Shown: positions 34,391 through 47,386, counted from the stretch's first letter. The stretch: 64,000 nt of DNA from Alteromonas sp. KUL49 (GCF_006538345.1 NZ_BJKL01000002.1:434001-498000); one strand, 5' to 3'. The notes: generated by a model not told the origin, from the letters alone. Numbers and translations: made by a program.

Positions 34391-35302
34391 TTATACTAGA
34401 GCTGGTTGCAAGTATCGAATTGGCGCAGCTTCTTGAGAATCAAAGGTGACAAATTCCCAACAATCTGCCTGCGCTAACAACGCGTTTAGCAACTTGTTAT
34501 TCAATCCATGTCCAGTTTTATAAGCACGGAGTTCGCCAATAATGCTGTGACCACCAAGATATAGGTCACCGATGGCATCAAGAATTTTATGCTTCAAAAA
34601 TTCATCGTCATAACGCAAACCCTCAGGGTTCAATACTCGGAAGTCGTCCAATGCAACGGCATTTTCCATGCTTCCACCGAGAGCCAAATTATTCGCGTTC
34701 ATGTACTCTAAATCTCGCATGAACCCAAAGGTTCGGGCACGACTTACTTCATCTACATAAGAGCATGAGTCGAAGTCCATCACCATGTGTTGACGTGTTT
34801 GACTGATAACCGGATGATCAAAGTCGATTTGGAAATCGACACGAAAACCGTCGTGGGGAACAAGTTCTGCCCACTTATCATCTTCTTCTACTCGTAAAGG
34901 CTTTTTGATGCGGATGAACTGCTTATGTGCGTTCAACTCTTCAATGCCTGCTGACTGAAGTAAAAATACGAACGGGCTTGCACTACCGTCCATGATAGGT
35001 AGCTCGTTGCTGTCAACTTCGACAATAATGTTGTCTATACCCAAACCCGCCAACGCTGAAGCAAGATGTTCCACCGTTTGAATAGTCACACCATCTTCGT
35101 TGTTTAAACACGTACACAACATAGTATTCCCTACCGCATCTGCGCGGGACGGAATATCAACATGAGGCTGAAGGTCAACACGCCTAAACACAATTCCAGT
35201 GTTAGCAGGCGCAGGTCGGAGAGTCATTGTGACCTTCTCACCTTTGTGGAGCCCTATTCCAGTTTCTTGAACTGGGCGCTGTATTGTACGTTGTCTAATC
35301 AT
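34391..35302 (-). CDS. lpxC: UDP-3-O-acyl-N-acetylglucosamine deacetylase
   Basis: Committed step of lipid A synthesis. The 303-aa zinc enzyme has the first ligand in [16 protein letters not shown], further ligands in [12 protein letters not shown] (His and Asp) and the catalytic-region His in KTGHGLNN. The start [20 protein letters not shown] is family-typical. It follows ftsZ by 205 nt, in conserved order. The C-terminal tail after the last strand may be a protease recognition tail as in E. coli, which is inference. Confidence 0.96.
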   Translation of the reverse strand: MIRQRTIQRPVQETGIGLHKGEKVTMTLRPAPANTGIVFRRVDLQPHVDIPSRADAVGNTMLCTCLNNEDGVTIQTVEHLASALAGLGIDNIIVEVDSNELPIMDGSASPFVFLLQSAGIEELNAHKQFIRIKKPLRVEEDDKWAELVPHDGFRVDFQIDFDHPVISQTRQHMVMDFDSCSYVDEVSRARTFGFMRDLEYMNANNLALGGSMENAVALDDFRVLNPEGLRYDDEFLKHKILDAIGDLYLGGHSIIGELRAYKTGHGLNNKLLNALLAQADCWEFVTFDSQEAAPIRYLQPALV

Positions 35303-35507
35303 ATTACGAGCTTTTACCTATCTTAAAAAGCGGCCGCGAATTATAGTGAGTTAGTACTCACATGTCAAAATTAATCAAATTTTGACCACAAAACTAAACA
35401 AAACGTTTACTTTTCAACCACTATTCCACGAATTTGACCGTGGTGCAACTTACCTTTCACAAAGCTAAGTACGTATTTACGCGCAAAAAGTTCCCGGTCA
35501 GTTCAGT

Positions 35508-36677
35508 TTAATCAGCTTGCTTTCTCAAAAACGCCGGAATATCTAGGTATTCCAAATCGTTTCCAGGCTGAGCATCATCCTCTGGCTTAAGTGCCTGATT
35601 ACCCTCTGTGCCGCCCACCGCAGGACGAGAGTCTGAAGAACCACCAACACCATATTCCTTTGGTGCTTGTTGTCCCAAACGACCGCCTTCAGAACTAACC
35701 AACGAGATATCTGGTTTGCGTTCAGCGCCAATACCTGTTGCAACAACCGTCACTCGGAGTTCGTCTGTCATTTCCATATCAATAACAGTACCAACAACTA
35801 CGGTTGCGTTTTCAGAAGCAAATGCTTTAACCGCATTACCGACAGTTTCGAACTCGTCGATAGCAAAGTCAGGACCTGCAGTAATATTCACCAAGATACC
35901 GCGAGCACCTGATAGGTCGATGTCTTCTAACAATGGGCTGGCAATAGCAGATTCTGCTGCTTCTTCAGCGCGATCTGGACCGTTTGCAGCACCACTACCC
36001 ATCATAGCTTTGCCCATTTCAGACATCACAGTCTTAACGTCGGCGAAGTCAACGTTGATTAGACCAGGGCGAGTAATCAATTCAGCAATACCTTGAACCG
36101 CGCCGCGAAGTACGTCATTTGCCGCACTGAATGCTTGAAGAAGCGGTGTGCCCGGCCCCATCACTTTAAGTAGTTTTTCATTGGGAATGGTGATCAATGA
36201 ATCAACATTATTCGCTAATTCAGCCGTACCTTGGTCAGCAAATGATGTACGCTTTTTACCTTCAAAAGGGAAAGGCTTAGTAACAACTGCTACCGTCAGA
36301 ATCCCCATTTCACGAGCAATCTTAGCCACTTCTGGCGCAGCACCTGTACCCGTGCCACCACCCATACCAGCGGTGATGAAAACCATATCAGCACCTTCAA
36401 GCGCTTGACGAATGGTCTCACTGTCTTCTTGAGCAGCTTCTCTACCTACATTAGGATCCGCGCCGGCACCTAGTCCTTTGGTTACACTTGAACCAATCTG
36501 CAAGGTCACATCGGCACTTGAGCTTCTCAATACCTGAGCGTCGGTGTTTACCGCGATAAATTCAACGCCCTCAATACTTTGCTTTACCATGTGCTCAACA
36601 GCGTTTCCACCACCGCCGCCGACACCGATAACTTTAATTACGGCTTCTTCGCCGTGATTATCCATTAACTCGAACAT
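35508..36677 (-). CDS. ftsZ: Cell division GTPase FtsZ
   Basis: Tubulin homologue forming the Z ring. The 389-aa protein starts [21 protein letters not shown] and has the GTP-binding [10 protein letters not shown] signature. The T7-loop aspartate is in [11 protein letters not shown], and the C-terminal docking peptide is [13 protein letters not shown], which binds FtsA, ZipA and ZapD. The start at 36677 is preceded by GGAGAG. An upstream TTG extension of ten residues is rejected. A glycine- and proline-rich linker lies between core and tail. Confidence 0.98.
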   Translation of the reverse strand: MFELMDNHGEEAVIKVIGVGGGGGNAVEHMVKQSIEGVEFIAVNTDAQVLRSSSADVTLQIGSSVTKGLGAGADPNVGREAAQEDSETIRQALEGADMVFITAGMGGGTGTGAAPEVAKIAREMGILTVAVVTKPFPFEGKKRTSFADQGTAELANNVDSLITIPNEKLLKVMGPGTPLLQAFSAANDVLRGAVQGIAELITRPGLINVDFADVKTVMSEMGKAMMGSGAANGPDRAEEAAESAIASPLLEDIDLSGARGILVNITAGPDFAIDEFETVGNAVKAFASENATVVVGTVIDMEMTDELRVTVVATGIGAERKPDISLVSSEGGRLGQQAPKEYGVGGSSDSRPAVGGTEGNQALKPEDDAQPGNDLEYLDIPAFLRKQAD

Positions 36678-36780
36678 ACTTACTCTCCGGTTGTACGTCT
36701 TTAACACTATGCGTAATCATGAATTTCCAATGTCGCACTCCCTGCACATTGTCATAACGTCGCCATAGCGCCCCTAAAAA

Positions 36781-38010
36781 TTAAAATTCACCTTTAAACC
36801 AGCTTTGCAGTCGATGAAATAAGCTTTCACCTGAACGCTGCTTACTGGATTTCTTATTATCAGTTTGCGCTTTTCCATACTGCAGAAGACCAACCACAGT
36901 TGCAAAGCCAGCGTCATCAACATATTCCGACAAACCTTTCACATTAATCGGATTACCTACACGCACAGGCATTTGAAACAGTTCTTCTGCGAATTCCACC
37001 GCCCCTTCCATCTTGGCGGTTCCACCGGTCAATACCAAACCAGCGGCAATTTGTTCTTCCAATCCACTGGCTTTTATTTCGTCATGTACCAGCTCGAACA
37101 ATTCTTGATATCGAGGTTCAATAACCTCAGCCAAAGTATGTCTAGACATCACTCTAGCTGGACGGCCGCCCACGCTGGGCACCTCAATACTATCTTCCAT
37201 ACTCACCATATCTTTTAATGCACAGGCATAGTTAACCTTAATTTCCTCTGCATTGCTGATAGGCGTTCTAAAAATTTTAGCAATATCGCTGGTAATTTGA
37301 TTACCCGCAACTGGAATGACTGCCGTATGGCGAATAGCACCATCGGTATAGATTACCATGTCCATGGTACCACCACCGATATCCACAACACATACGCCCA
37401 GCTCTCTTTCATCATCGGTAAGTACAGCATAGCTCGATGCTAATGCTGAGAAAATGAGCTGATCAGCATTTAACTCACAGCGCTCAACGCATTTTACGAG
37501 GTTTTTAGCCATGTCATCAGCACAGGTGATAATGTGTGCGTCGGCTTCCATACGTACACCAGACATTCCTATTGGATTCTTGATGCCTTCTTGTACATCA
37601 ATGGTAAATTCCTGTGGTAACACGTGCAATAAACGTCGCTCAGCAGCAATAGGTACACTTCTAGCCGCATGGATGACATTATCTACGTCTTCTTGTGTCA
37701 CTTCTTGGTTGTTAATAGGCACCATACCGTTCTCGTTTTGACACTTAACGTGACGGCCTGAAATCGCCATAAACACCGAGGACACACGGCAATCAGCCAT
37801 TAACTCCATCTCGTTAACCGCTCTTTGTACCGACTTCACCACTAGGTTTAGGTCGTTTACACCGCCTTTGTCCATACCTTTTGCTGCATGGGTTCCCACG
37901 CCAACAATACTGATCTGATCATCGTCTAGTAATTCACCTACCACGGCTTTCACCTGGCTGGTGCCTATATCTAGCCCTACAATCAAATCGCGTTCAGACG
38001 GTTTTGACAT
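36781..38010 (-). CDS. ftsA: Cell division protein FtsA
   Basis: Actin-like membrane tether of FtsZ. The 409-aa protein starts MSKPSERDLIVGLDIGTSQV and has the SHS2 subdomain. The nucleotide-binding segments CVVDIGGGTMDMVIY and LVLTGGTAKMEG are present. The C-terminal amphipathic helix is SLFHRLQSWFKGEF. It starts 7 nt after the ftsQ stop. Longer in-frame starts reach into ftsQ and lack family support. Confidence 0.97.
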   Translation of the reverse strand: MSKPSERDLIVGLDIGTSQVKAVVGELLDDDQISIVGVGTHAAKGMDKGGVNDLNLVVKSVQRAVNEMELMADCRVSSVFMAISGRHVKCQNENGMVPINNQEVTQEDVDNVIHAARSVPIAAERRLLHVLPQEFTIDVQEGIKNPIGMSGVRMEADAHIITCADDMAKNLVKCVERCELNADQLIFSALASSYAVLTDDERELGVCVVDIGGGTMDMVIYTDGAIRHTAVIPVAGNQITSDIAKIFRTPISNAEEIKVNYACALKDMVSMEDSIEVPSVGGRPARVMSRHTLAEVIEPRYQELFELVHDEIKASGLEEQIAAGLVLTGGTAKMEGAVEFAEELFQMPVRVGNPINVKGLSEYVDDAGFATVVGLLQYGKAQTDNKKSSKQRSGESLFHRLQSWFKGEF

Positions 38011-38017
38011 GGTTTTA

Positions 38018-38758
38018 TTAACTCTCTTCATCTGTCGTGCTGCCGGATGCATCTCGCCATCCCACAGCTACACCTGTATCGTATCGAAGGTCGACGTAGC
38101 TCACCGCCTTCTCCTGTTGCATCAGTAGCGGATAGATATCAATAAACCGTTGTAATCTATCAATAAATGCCTGACGCCCTAAATTTAGTTTTATGCCCGA
38201 TTCAAGTTGCAATTGCCACGCAAAACGCTCACTCAATGACAACTCTGCAATCTGCATATCCATGGTAGATAACAACGCATGCATAGTGTTGTATCCCTCA
38301 AGGGCAGTTTTCTCGCTTCCCCCTGGTCCAAACAAATCTGGAAGCGAAATCGTCACTCCCTCAGGACTGAATGTATCTCCGTAGGGGTTGAGTATTAAAT
38401 CTCCGTTCCAACGGGCTACGGGCGTTTGTTCTACCACGTAAATATTCAGTTTATTCGGCCACTGCTTCCGCACCGAAGCGCGATATATCCATGGCTGAGC
38501 TTCCAAAAGCTCATATACCTCGTTTACATCCAGAGCAAAAAAACTACCTGGCTGCGAACGCCGTATTAGACCTTCCAGTCTACCAATATCAACGTACTGG
38601 TAGCTCCCTGAAAAATCAATAACTTGCACCGGCATTTGCTGTTCATCTTGCAAATAAGTGTGCGCTTTTATTCCGGCATACACTATGAATGACAACACTA
38701 ATAGCAAAAATACAATGCCGCCCCAGAGCGTACTTTTATTTTTTGTATCTTTTGCCAT
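38018..38758 (-). CDS. ftsQ: Cell division protein FtsQ
   Basis: Bitopic inner-membrane divisome protein that recruits FtsB/FtsL. The 246-aa protein has a short basic cytoplasmic tail, a membrane helix (about residues 11-32), a POTRA domain beginning at VQVIDFSGSYQYVDIG, and the beta domain ending in YVDLRYDTGVAVGW. I chose the ATG at 38758 because AGAGGG lies about 7 nt upstream. The longer frame to 38800 would overlap ddl. Confidence 0.93.
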   Translation of the reverse strand: MAKDTKNKSTLWGGIVFLLLVLSFIVYAGIKAHTYLQDEQQMPVQVIDFSGSYQYVDIGRLEGLIRRSQPGSFFALDVNEVYELLEAQPWIYRASVRKQWPNKLNIYVVEQTPVARWNGDLILNPYGDTFSPEGVTISLPDLFGPGGSEKTALEGYNTMHALLSTMDMQIAELSLSERFAWQLQLESGIKLNLGRQAFIDRLQRFIDIYPLLMQQEKAVSYVDLRYDTGVAVGWRDASGSTTDEES

Positions 38759-38774
38759 AGCTTGCCCTCTCACG

Positions 38775-39743
38775 CTAACTACGCGCGATTTCTTCCTCAA
38801 AACTCGTGTGCAAAATTGCTAACACCAAGTCATCAAAGCCGATTCCCGCTACTTGAGCGGCTTTGGGTACTAAGCTTTTCTCGGTCATTCCCGGAACAGT
38901 GTTCGCTTCCAGCAAAAAGAACTGACCTGTTTTGTCCTGCATAACATCTATTCGCCCCCAACCTGATCCAGAAATAGCAGAAAAAGCCAAGCTTGCTAGC
39001 TCAGCGAGTTTCGTTTCCTGATCATCAGCCAAACCACTGGGACAAAAATATTCCGTGGTATTGTCCTGATACTTAGCGGCATAATCGTAGAATGTGTGTG
39101 GTGTAGACATGCGGATAGACGGTAACGCCTGCTCTTGTAGCACGGCTACAGTAAATTCAGGCCCATCTATGAACTGCTCCAACAAGACTTGATTATCGTA
39201 ATTAAAGGCGTCTTGAATCGCGTTTTCGAGTTGTTTAGCGCTTGTCACTCTCGCCATGCCAATACTCGACCCTTCTCGCGCCGGTTTTACCATGACCTCA
39301 TTCCCCAATTCACTCATTATAGCGCTGCATGATCCAGCTTCAAAGTGCCTTTTGTCTGCTATTTTGTATTTTGCAGTGGGTAAACCAAGACTTTGCCACA
39401 CTTGCTTGGTATGAATCTTGTCCATAGCAAGTGCAGAGCCCAATACGCTGCTCCCAGTATAAGGAATACCAAGTAACTGAAGTGCTCCCTGCATACTGCC
39501 ATCTTCACCACCTCGACCGTGTAACATTATGATGACTCGGTCGACTTTCTCTTCGAGTAAATCGGTAAGTGGGCGTTCTGCAGGATCGAAACCAATAGCG
39601 TTCAGGCCTTTTCGCAAAAGCGCTTGCAGCACAGCGTTTCCTGAATTCAGAGAAACCTCTCGCTCTGCAGAGTCTCCTCCTAGGAGCACAGCCACTTTTC
39701 CTACGCCGTCACTCGGAAACTTAATCAAGTCCATATTACTCAT
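38775..39743 (-). CDS. ddlB: D-alanine--D-alanine ligase
   Basis: Makes the D-Ala-D-Ala dipeptide of peptidoglycan. The 322-aa ATP-grasp enzyme has [18 protein letters not shown], the [20 protein letters not shown] segment, [12 protein letters not shown], and [10 protein letters not shown] with the metal-binding [11 protein letters not shown]. Its ATG overlaps the murC stop by three bases (ATGA), so it is coupled. Conserved dcw position between murC and ftsQ. Confidence 0.97.
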   Translation of the reverse strand: MSNMDLIKFPSDGVGKVAVLLGGDSAEREVSLNSGNAVLQALLRKGLNAIGFDPAERPLTDLLEEKVDRVIIMLHGRGGEDGSMQGALQLLGIPYTGSSVLGSALAMDKIHTKQVWQSLGLPTAKYKIADKRHFEAGSCSAIMSELGNEVMVKPAREGSSIGMARVTSAKQLENAIQDAFNYDNQVLLEQFIDGPEFTVAVLQEQALPSIRMSTPHTFYDYAAKYQDNTTEYFCPSGLADDQETKLAELASLAFSAISGSGWGRIDVMQDKTGQFFLLEANTVPGMTEKSLVPKAAQVAGIGFDDLVLAILHTSFEEEIARS

Positions 39744-41188
39744 GCACCAAGCTCCTCTTTGAGCCTATCCGGGTTGAGTTCGCATTCTGCTAAGGTCTTA
39801 GCGATTTTCCCGATGTTTCCAGCGCCTTGCGTCATGAGTACATCACCAGAAGCGAGTACGTTTGACAAAATACTTGGTAGTGATGAGGGCTCTCCCACAT
39901 AGACAGGCTCTATTTCACCGCGCTGGCGTATTGAGCGGCAAAGGGATTTGCTATCAGCGCCGTCAATGGGTGACTCGCTAGCCGCATAAACATCAAGGAG
40001 TAGAAGCACATCCACTTGTGAGAGTACTTCAACAAAATCCTCATAGAGATCACGCGTGCGTGTGTAGCGATGAGGCTGGTAGACCATCACCAAACGTTTA
40101 TCAGGCCAATTCGCTCTGGCAGCAGCCACCGTTGCAGCAACCTCCGTTGGATGGTGACCGTAGTCGTCTACCAGACAAACCTCTCCGGTTGGTGCAGCAA
40201 AATTACCCAATACCTCAAATCGGCGACCAATCCCGCCAAACCCTGCAAGTGCTTTAACAATAGCATCGTCTTCGATACCCTCGTCAGTCGCAACGCAAAT
40301 TGCAGCCAACGCGTTCAACACATTGTGTTGGCCAGTTAGATTTAAAGTGACGTCCAGCGGTGCTTTATTTGGACGAATAACGGTAAAATCCGCACGTCCA
40401 AACGACAACTTGATATTTTCTGCACGCACATCATTATGGGTTTCAACGCCATAGGTTAAGATGTTACGACCGATTCGAGGGCGTAGAGCCTGAATGTTCT
40501 TATCATCACCACACACAATTGCTTGACCGTAAAACGGTAAGTTGTGAAGAAACTCTACGTAGGTGTCAGTCATTTTCGAAAAATCGCCGCCGTAGGTATC
40601 CATATGGTCGGCCTCGATATTGGTTACTACTGAAACCATAGGTTGCAGATGTAGAAATGATGCATCACTCTCATCGGCTTCAGCAATTAAATAACGACTT
40701 GTGCCCAATCTCGCGTTAGTTCCAGCACTGTTCAATAGACCGCCAATCACGAACGTTGGATCATACTCAGCTTGCGCAAATATCGTCGCTATTAAACTGG
40801 TAGTAGTGGTTTTGCCATGTGTACCGGCCACCGCGATACCGTGACGAAAACGCATCAGTTCTGACAGCATCTCAGCTCGACGAATAATGGGAATACGCTG
40901 TGCTCGTGCTGCAATAATCTCTGGGTTAGACTCATTGATGGCACTAGATACGACGATAACGTCCATACCATCGACATTACTTTCTCTGTGCCCAATCTCA
41001 ACGTTAGCGCCTAACCCGCGCAGTCGACGAGTCATCGCACCATCTTGAATATCAGATCCGGAAATAGCGTAGCCTTCGTTTAGCAATACTTCGGCTATAC
41101 CACCCATACCCGCACCACCGATGCCGATAAAAAAGATGTTGTTTACTTTCCGCATTTGCGGACTTTCAAATGGGGTTTTAAAAACCAT
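39740..41188 (-). CDS. murC: UDP-N-acetylmuramate--L-alanine ligase
   Basis: Adds L-Ala to UDP-MurNAc. The 482-aa Mur ligase has an N-terminal [18 protein letters not shown], the ATP loop [24 protein letters not shown] and the C-terminal [11 protein letters not shown] segment. The ATG at 41188 overlaps the murG TAA by one base (TAATG). A possible 10-residue upstream extension lies inside murG and is rejected. Confidence 0.97.
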   Translation of the reverse strand: MVFKTPFESPQMRKVNNIFFIGIGGAGMGGIAEVLLNEGYAISGSDIQDGAMTRRLRGLGANVEIGHRESNVDGMDVIVVSSAINESNPEIIAARAQRIPIIRRAEMLSELMRFRHGIAVAGTHGKTTTTSLIATIFAQAEYDPTFVIGGLLNSAGTNARLGTSRYLIAEADESDASFLHLQPMVSVVTNIEADHMDTYGGDFSKMTDTYVEFLHNLPFYGQAIVCGDDKNIQALRPRIGRNILTYGVETHNDVRAENIKLSFGRADFTVIRPNKAPLDVTLNLTGQHNVLNALAAICVATDEGIEDDAIVKALAGFGGIGRRFEVLGNFAAPTGEVCLVDDYGHHPTEVAATVAAARANWPDKRLVMVYQPHRYTRTRDLYEDFVEVLSQVDVLLLLDVYAASESPIDGADSKSLCRSIRQRGEIEPVYVGEPSSLPSILSNVLASGDVLMTQGAGNIGKIAKTLAECELNPDRLKEELGA

Positions 41189-42261
41189 TACGCCCCTACT
41201 CCTGCCACTGATACACAATGGCTTACTACTTTTTCTGTCGCATAAGAACTACTCGCCTGTCTGGCTTTTGCTCCCATCGAAATACATTTTTCTGGATTAT
41301 TGATGAATCCACACAGTTCCTCGCGTAGTCTTAGCGCTAACTCTTGCTGAGGAATAAGTGTGGCTGCTCCGCGAGACACTAACGACATAGCGTTTTTAGT
41401 TTGGTGGTCGTCAACAGCATGAGGTAGAGGCACAAAAATAGCTGCTCTTCCAGCGGCCGCAACTTCAGACACGGTAAGTGCTCCAGCGCGGCAAACAATA
41501 AGGTCAGCCCACTCGTACGCTTTTGCCATATCGTCAATAAACTCATCTACCTCAACCGCATATTTTGCGTCAGCATATCTGCGTGTAACGTCGTCTTGAT
41601 TGCCTTTGCCACATTGATGACGAATAGCTATTCCATTCAGGTCGGCGCATACATTGGGTAAGGTTTCGTTAAGTACCTTTGCGCCCAAGCTACCACCAAT
41701 AACCAATAGATTGAGCGCTGACGATGGCAATACTCGAGTATTAATTTGAGCTATCTCGTTGCGAACCGGATTTCCAACCGTCTCGACCACTTTGGTGATC
41801 CCTTCGAACTGAGACTTCGCATCGACAAAGCCCAGTAACACTTTATTAGCTATTCGCGCCAAAAGTCGATTAGTCATTCCAGCGGCAGCATTTTGTTCGT
41901 GGATCACCACTGGAATGCCAAGGGACTTTGCAGCGACCCCACCAGGTCCACTGGCATAACCACCAAAACCAATGACAATATTAGGTGCTAATTGCTTAAT
42001 AATTTTTCGCGCTGAGAACAAACTAGTCACTAACGCTCGAAGGCCACTCAACTTAGCTTTTATCCCCTTACCTCGAATACCTTTCACAGGAATAAAATGA
42101 ATGGGAATGCCGTGCTTGGGAACTAAGTCCGCTTCCATTCGCTCTGCGGTACCAAGCCAATGTACTTCCCAGCCCTCCGCTTTCATTGCGTTTGCCACGG
42201 CAAGCCCCGGAAATACATGTCCGCCAGTACCACCAGCCATTATCAAGCAGCGTTTACTCAT
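41188..42261 (-). CDS. murG: UDP-GlcNAc:lipid I GlcNAc transferase MurG
   Basis: Peripheral inner-membrane GT28 glycosyltransferase that makes lipid II. The 357-aa protein has the acceptor-side glycine loop [16 protein letters not shown], the second G loop [14 protein letters not shown], and the donor-site segments [16 protein letters not shown] and [24 protein letters not shown]. Its start codon lies inside the end of ftsW, overlapping by 8 nt (ATGAGTAA). The frame upstream of 42261 is inside ftsW and not used. Confidence 0.97.
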   Translation of the reverse strand: MSKRCLIMAGGTGGHVFPGLAVANAMKAEGWEVHWLGTAERMEADLVPKHGIPIHFIPVKGIRGKGIKAKLSGLRALVTSLFSARKIIKQLAPNIVIGFGGYASGPGGVAAKSLGIPVVIHEQNAAAGMTNRLLARIANKVLLGFVDAKSQFEGITKVVETVGNPVRNEIAQINTRVLPSSALNLLVIGGSLGAKVLNETLPNVCADLNGIAIRHQCGKGNQDDVTRRYADAKYAVEVDEFIDDMAKAYEWADLIVCRAGALTVSEVAAAGRAAIFVPLPHAVDDHQTKNAMSLVSRGAATLIPQQELALRLREELCGFINNPEKCISMGAKARQASSSYATEKVVSHCVSVAGVGA

Positions 42262-43591
42262 GGGTGGCCTCCCGTTCAACATGAGCAAGAATCGCTTTTA
42301 TCCCTGATTTCCCCTCATCTCTTTCGGTGTCGGAAGTGGGCCTACTATAGCCATTATTCGCTGTTTTGGATTGCCCTTTCTCTGTGAGCGCTTTCCTCGT
42401 TTTAGGCTTGTCTCCCTTGTCTAGGGCTTGAACCCCTTCAACTCGCAACTCAAAATCAATTCGCAATAAAATAGCCACGGCCACAGACATCACAATCAAT
42501 GACGACCCACCATAACTCACTAAAGGTAACGTCAATCCTTTCGTTGGTAATATGCCTGCACTAGCGCCCACATTCACTACCGTTTGGAAACTAAACCAAA
42601 TACCTATGCTATAGGCTAGATACGCGTCAAAAGGTCGCTCTCTTAATAGCGCTTTGTTTCCTATTTGTAGCGCTTTGATCACCATACTTAATATTAAAAC
42701 TAGTATGCACATCACACCCACAAACCCGAACTCTTCAGCAAGCACGGCCATAATAAAATCAGTATGGGCTTCGGGTAGAAACTCGAGCTTTTGAAGGCTA
42801 TTTCCTAGCCCCTGACCAAACCACTCTCCGCGACCGTATGCCATTAATGATTGTGTAAGCTGATAACCGGCTCCGTAGGGATCTTCCCACGGGTCTAAAA
42901 AAGACACTACGCGTTTCATGCGATATTCTTCGAAAACAATAAGCGCAACGACAGCGAGGAGACCTGCAAAAACAAGTGCAAAGAACTGCCACAATCTCGC
43001 TCCAGCCAGAAAAAGTAACCCAATGGTTGTAGCGAACATCACTACCACAGTACCCAAGTCGGGCTGTCGTAATAGCAAAACCGCAAGTACAAAGAACACT
43101 ATCAAGGGTTTAATGAATCCTTTCAGGTTCTCTGTCACCTCTTCATAGCGTCTCACCATATAACCTGCAAGGTAGGCGAAGAAAAACAACTTTGCTGGTT
43201 CAGCCGCTTGAATAGTGATAGGCCCAAGCGCCAACCAACGAGTGCTTCCGTTAACCGTTCTTCCCACAACAAGCACTGCCGCTAGTAAACCAATGGCTGC
43301 GAGTAATAGATATGGATTGGTCATGCGCCAGAATTGCATAGGTAGCTGCAACACCACCATAGACGCAATAAGTGCCAAAATAATGTAAATAGTGTGTCTG
43401 ATAGCGAAGTGAAAAGGGTTGCCATGAATTCTATCCGCAATAGGAATAGATGCAGACATAACAATAATCAGACCAATACTTAACAGAGATAGTGCGAGTA
43501 AAATTAGCCCGAGATCAAACGGGCGTTGAACACGCACATCATCGTGTTGCGCAGCAAAAATTGCACTGAGTGAAGGCGCGGCACTGATCAT
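42254..43591 (-). CDS. ftsW: Septal peptidoglycan polymerase FtsW
   Basis: SEDS-family glycosyltransferase working with FtsI at the septum. The 445-aa protein has about ten membrane helices beginning at residue 25. It contains the [16 protein letters not shown] motif, the catalytic-region [20 protein letters not shown] and the terminal [15 protein letters not shown] signature. A hydrophilic C-terminal tail of about 65 residues is longer than in E. coli. It overlaps murD by ATGA. Confidence 0.96.
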   Translation of the reverse strand: MISAAPSLSAIFAAQHDDVRVQRPFDLGLILLALSLLSIGLIIVMSASIPIADRIHGNPFHFAIRHTIYIILALIASMVVLQLPMQFWRMTNPYLLLAAIGLLAAVLVVGRTVNGSTRWLALGPITIQAAEPAKLFFFAYLAGYMVRRYEEVTENLKGFIKPLIVFFVLAVLLLRQPDLGTVVVMFATTIGLLFLAGARLWQFFALVFAGLLAVVALIVFEEYRMKRVVSFLDPWEDPYGAGYQLTQSLMAYGRGEWFGQGLGNSLQKLEFLPEAHTDFIMAVLAEEFGFVGVMCILVLILSMVIKALQIGNKALLRERPFDAYLAYSIGIWFSFQTVVNVGASAGILPTKGLTLPLVSYGGSSLIVMSVAVAILLRIDFELRVEGVQALDKGDKPKTRKALTEKGQSKTANNGYSRPTSDTERDEGKSGIKAILAHVEREATHE

Positions 43592-44907
43592 AGATGTTGT
43601 CCCTCCATCACTGCGGCCTTAAAAACTTCAGCTCGTTCGATATAATTATTGAACATATCAATACTTGCACACGCAGGCGAAAGCATAACAACGTCGTTGT
43701 GATGCGCTGTGTTTTTAGCAGCAATCACTGCATCTCTCATCGATTTACAATATTGCGTTTTGGGAAATATATGTACGATCTTGTCCGCATCTTTACCGAG
43801 AGCAAATACTGACGCTACGTGTTCTTCTAACACCGGCCTTAGTGGTGACAAATCGGCACCTTTTGCATCACCACCAGCAATGAGATGAAGCTTTCCACTC
43901 AGCCGTGGTGCAATACCTTGAATGGCTGCTATTGTTGCCCCAACATTGGTCGCTTTCGAGTCATCAATCCAGCGAATTCCATTAAAGTTGCCTAACTCCA
44001 CACATCGATGTGGCGCAGATTCAAACGTTTTAACGGAGTTAACTGCTTCATTCAGGTCTACACCTAGAGTTTCACATAGGCCTAAAGCCGCCATAACGTT
44101 AAGCACATTGTGCTCACCGGCTAAAGGTATCTCAGAAAAACTAATCAACGGCTGACCTTGATAGGTAATGTTGTCATCAATCACTCCAAAACCTTCATTG
44201 GATGCGGATAAACCGTAATTGATAACTTCACCGACCGGATACTCAGGGACACTGTACTCATGATCTCGCCAAACAACAGCACTTGCGCAATGGGCAAATA
44301 TGCGTTGTTTGGCATTACCGTATCCTTCGAGAGAGCCGTGTCGATCGAGGTGATCTTCAGACAAGTTAAGCAGCGTGGCTCCTTGGAGTACCAACGAACT
44401 TGTCATTTCTAATTGAAAGCTCGATAGTTCAAGCACAATAACGTCTAACTCTGCATCAAGAGTTTCAAGGACTGGTTTACCCACGTTACCTGCTGCGACA
44501 GTTCTTTTTCCCAAAGACTTAAGAATATGCGTTGTTAACAGCGTAACGGTGGTTTTACCGTTAGAACCGGTGATACCAATACATGGTGTTTTAGTTAATC
44601 GGGCAAATAGTTCAACGTCACCGATGATTTCCAATCCGCAGCGCTTAGCCTCTTGTACTGCCGGTTCATTAGGGGACACCCCCGGACTGAGCACCAAAGT
44701 ATCTACATTCTCAAAAAAAGACGCCTTTGGTAAGCCGAGCAATACCTCAACTGCATCTAACGTAGTGTGTTCGCCAAGCGCTAAATGTTCTCGCGTGTCG
44801 AACGCTTTTACGTAGGCGTCTTTTTCAAGTAAAAATCGCACGCACGCCTGACCCGTTAGGCCAAGCCCGCAAACTACATAGCGATGTTCACTCAATGTAT
44901 AAGTCAT
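43588..44907 (-). CDS. murD: UDP-N-acetylmuramoyl-L-alanine--D-glutamate ligase
   Basis: Adds D-Glu to UDP-MurNAc-L-Ala. The 439-aa Mur ligase has the N-terminal [17 protein letters not shown] fold, the ATP loop [34 protein letters not shown] and [13 protein letters not shown]. Its ATG overlaps the mraY stop by one base (TAATG), and its own stop overlaps ftsW. Confidence 0.97.
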   Translation of the reverse strand: MTYTLSEHRYVVCGLGLTGQACVRFLLEKDAYVKAFDTREHLALGEHTTLDAVEVLLGLPKASFFENVDTLVLSPGVSPNEPAVQEAKRCGLEIIGDVELFARLTKTPCIGITGSNGKTTVTLLTTHILKSLGKRTVAAGNVGKPVLETLDAELDVIVLELSSFQLEMTSSLVLQGATLLNLSEDHLDRHGSLEGYGNAKQRIFAHCASAVVWRDHEYSVPEYPVGEVINYGLSASNEGFGVIDDNITYQGQPLISFSEIPLAGEHNVLNVMAALGLCETLGVDLNEAVNSVKTFESAPHRCVELGNFNGIRWIDDSKATNVGATIAAIQGIAPRLSGKLHLIAGGDAKGADLSPLRPVLEEHVASVFALGKDADKIVHIFPKTQYCKSMRDAVIAAKNTAHHNDVVMLSPACASIDMFNNYIERAEVFKAAVMEGQHL

Positions 44908-45989
44908 TAACGAAGCTTCAACGTTGCAAGTCCGACAAGGACAAGAATGATAGAAATAATCCAGAACCTCACAATAACTCGAGGTTCAGGCCAGCCCTTG
45001 AGTTCATAGTGATGATGAATCGGCGCCATTCTGAATATGCGCTGCCCTCTTAACTTGTATGACCCCACTTGTAAGATTACCGAAACGGTCTCCATCACGA
45101 AGACACCGCCCATAATAATTAAGACAATCTCCTGGCGCACCAACACTGCTAGTACTCCAAGCGTGGCACCAAGAGACAATGAGCCTACATCGCCCATAAA
45201 AACTTGTGCTGGATAGGTGTTGAACCATAGGAAACCCAAACCAGCCCCGACAATGGCGGTACACACAATAACGAGTTCACTGGTAAGCGGAATATGTGGA
45301 ATATTCAAATAAGAGGCGAAATTAGCGTTACCCGTAACATAAGCGAAGATGGCAAAAGCGCCTGCGACGAGAATGGTAGGAACAATGGCTAAGCCGTCAA
45401 GTCCGTCAGTAAGGTTAACCGCATTGCTCGTCCCCACAATGGCGAAATAAGTCACGACCACAAAGAACAAACCCAACTGTGGCATAACTTCTTTGAAAAA
45501 AGGTACTAACAGCGAAGTTTCTGCACTCAAATTAGCGCTTGAGTAGAGATAAAAAGCGACACCTATGGCCACCACTGATTGCCAAAAGTATTTCCAACGA
45601 GCAATCAATCCCTTGGCATCTTTGCGAATCACCTTTCGGTAGTCATCAACAAAACCGATAATACCGTAACTTACGACCACCGCGAGTGTGACAAGGACAT
45701 AGCGGTTTGTTAAATCTGCCCATAAAAGCACACTTACAACAATTGCCGCGAGTATGAGTAGCCCACCCATAGTGGGTGTGCCTGATTTAGATAAATGGCT
45801 TTCAGGGCCATCATCTCTTACGGTTTGGCCTATCTGCATGGTCTGCAAAAAGCGAATCATTTTGGGACCAATCAAAATCGCTATCAGCAACGCGGTCAGC
45901 GTACTGAGAATTGCTCTGAGTGTGAGATAAGAGAAAACATTAAACCCAGCATCGATCTGAGTCAGCCAGTCGGCTAGCCAAATTAACAT
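44907..45989 (-). CDS. mraY: Phospho-N-acetylmuramoyl-pentapeptide transferase
   Basis: Makes lipid I at the inner membrane. The 360-aa, ten-helix protein has [12 protein letters not shown], the metal-binding [21 protein letters not shown], the [12 protein letters not shown] segment and the histidine-rich [12 protein letters not shown] loop. All catalytic aspartates are present. It overlaps murF by seven bases (ATGTTAA). Confidence 0.98.
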   Translation of the reverse strand: MLIWLADWLTQIDAGFNVFSYLTLRAILSTLTALLIAILIGPKMIRFLQTMQIGQTVRDDGPESHLSKSGTPTMGGLLILAAIVVSVLLWADLTNRYVLVTLAVVVSYGIIGFVDDYRKVIRKDAKGLIARWKYFWQSVVAIGVAFYLYSSANLSAETSLLVPFFKEVMPQLGLFFVVVTYFAIVGTSNAVNLTDGLDGLAIVPTILVAGAFAIFAYVTGNANFASYLNIPHIPLTSELVIVCTAIVGAGLGFLWFNTYPAQVFMGDVGSLSLGATLGVLAVLVRQEIVLIIMGGVFVMETVSVILQVGSYKLRGQRIFRMAPIHHHYELKGWPEPRVIVRFWIISIILVLVGLATLKLR

Positions 45990-47386
45990 GCTATGCGCTC
46001 CCGACGGCGATCAAGCTTTCCCAGCGGTGAGGCCTCGATTGCCTCTACCACCTGTTCCATTTTGGAACTGCGTGAACCCTTAACTAAAATTGAAAGATCT
46101 CGTTGCTCGTGAAGCAAACACGCTTCCATCGCTTCAATCAGACTATCTACATCACTAAAATGTCCGTTTTGCATACCAAATGCTTCACTGGCCGCCTGAC
46201 TTAGCACACCTTTGGTAAACAAGTAGTCAATTCCCTTTTCCTTTGCATACTCACCCACTTGCTCATGATAAAAACGAGACTTATCACCAAGTTCTTTCAT
46301 ATCACCAAGTACGAGTACTCGAGTGCCAGAGAAACTGCTCAATGTATCGATTGCAGCATTAACAGACGCAACGTTGGCATTATATGTGTCATCAAGCAAA
46401 CGCACTTGGTCAGTGAGCGCTTTTACATTCAGACGGCCTTTTACCTGTTGCATAGACAACAAACCATCGCGAACGTTTTCTAATGTAGCGCCCAACTGAA
46501 TAGTTAGCGCTGCAGCAAGGAGAGCATTGCCCACATTATGAGAACCGGGAATGGTTAGCTGAATATTAACTTCGCCTTGTGGCGTAAACATTTGGAAAGC
46601 GGCACAACCGTCTAGACCAACAATAATGTCTTGAGCGTAGAACTCGGCTTCGTTCTTTTGATCAGGGGCGAAGCGCAGTACTTTAGTACGCTTTAACTTT
46701 CCAAGCCAAAACTCAGCAAACTGACTATCAGCATTAACAATGGCTACGCCATCATCACCAAGCCCCTTGAATATTTCACTTTTTGCGCGAGCAACACCGA
46801 GTAAGCTACCAAAACCTTCGAGATGAGACGCCGCTGCATTAACAATAGTTGCCACATCGGGCTTAACGAGGTTAGTAGTATAAGCAATCTCTCCGAGGTG
46901 ATTAGCACCAAGTTCCATCACTGCATACTCGTGATGTTTCTCTAACCTAAGCAAGGTCAGTGGTACACCGATATCATTGTTAAAATTGCCATTTGTTGCC
47001 AATACACTGCCTCGGCGAGAGAGGATGGCAGCACACATTTCTTTTACAGTGGTTTTTCCACTACTCCCCGTAATCGCTAGCGTTTTAGGAGCTACTAGCG
47101 CTTTTACCGCAGCGCCCAATTTGCCCAATGCAATTTTGGTGTCTTCTACTTTAATTGCTGGTAGCGAGGATTCGGTCTCTTCACTGATAATAATGGCACT
47201 TGCGCCCGCTTTTTCAGCATTCGCGACGAAGTCGTGCCCATTAAAGTTTGTGCCTTTTAACGCGAGATATACTGCACCTTTAGTTATTGTTCGTGTGTCG
47301 GTACTTACTGCGTCAATCGTAAGGTCTTCTCCGACAAGTTCGCCTTCAACTTGACTGGCTATCCACGACAGCGTTGTTGTTATCAT
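45983..47386 (-). CDS. murF: UDP-MurNAc-tripeptide--D-Ala-D-Ala ligase
   Basis: Adds D-Ala-D-Ala to complete the pentapeptide. The 467-aa Mur ligase has [19 protein letters not shown], the ATP loop [13 protein letters not shown], the [14 protein letters not shown] motif, [12 protein letters not shown] and [10 protein letters not shown]. It overlaps murE by ATGA on the start side and mraY at the end. No alternative start is needed. Confidence 0.97.
   Translation of the reverse strand: MITTTLSWIASQVEGELVGEDLTIDAVSTDTRTITKGAVYLALKGTNFNGHDFVANAEKAGASAIIISEETESSLPAIKVEDTKIALGKLGAAVKALVAPKTLAITGSSGKTTVKEMCAAILSRRGSVLATNGNFNNDIGVPLTLLRLEKHHEYAVMELGANHLGEIAYTTNLVKPDVATIVNAAASHLEGFGSLLGVARAKSEIFKGLGDDGVAIVNADSQFAEFWLGKLKRTKVLRFAPDQKNEAEFYAQDIIVGLDGCAAFQMFTPQGEVNIQLTIPGSHNVGNALLAAALTIQLGATLENVRDGLLSMQQVKGRLNVKALTDQVRLLDDTYNANVASVNAAIDTLSSFSGTRVLVLGDMKELGDKSRFYHEQVGEYAKEKGIDYLFTKGVLSQAASEAFGMQNGHFSDVDSLIEAMEACLLHEQRDLSILVKGSRSSKMEQVVEAIEASPLGKLDRRRERIAC

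Noticed and set aside
35608..36096. A 162-residue plus-strand frame antisense to ftsZ
   Set aside because: Shadow of a strongly conserved coding sequence; no recognizable domain.
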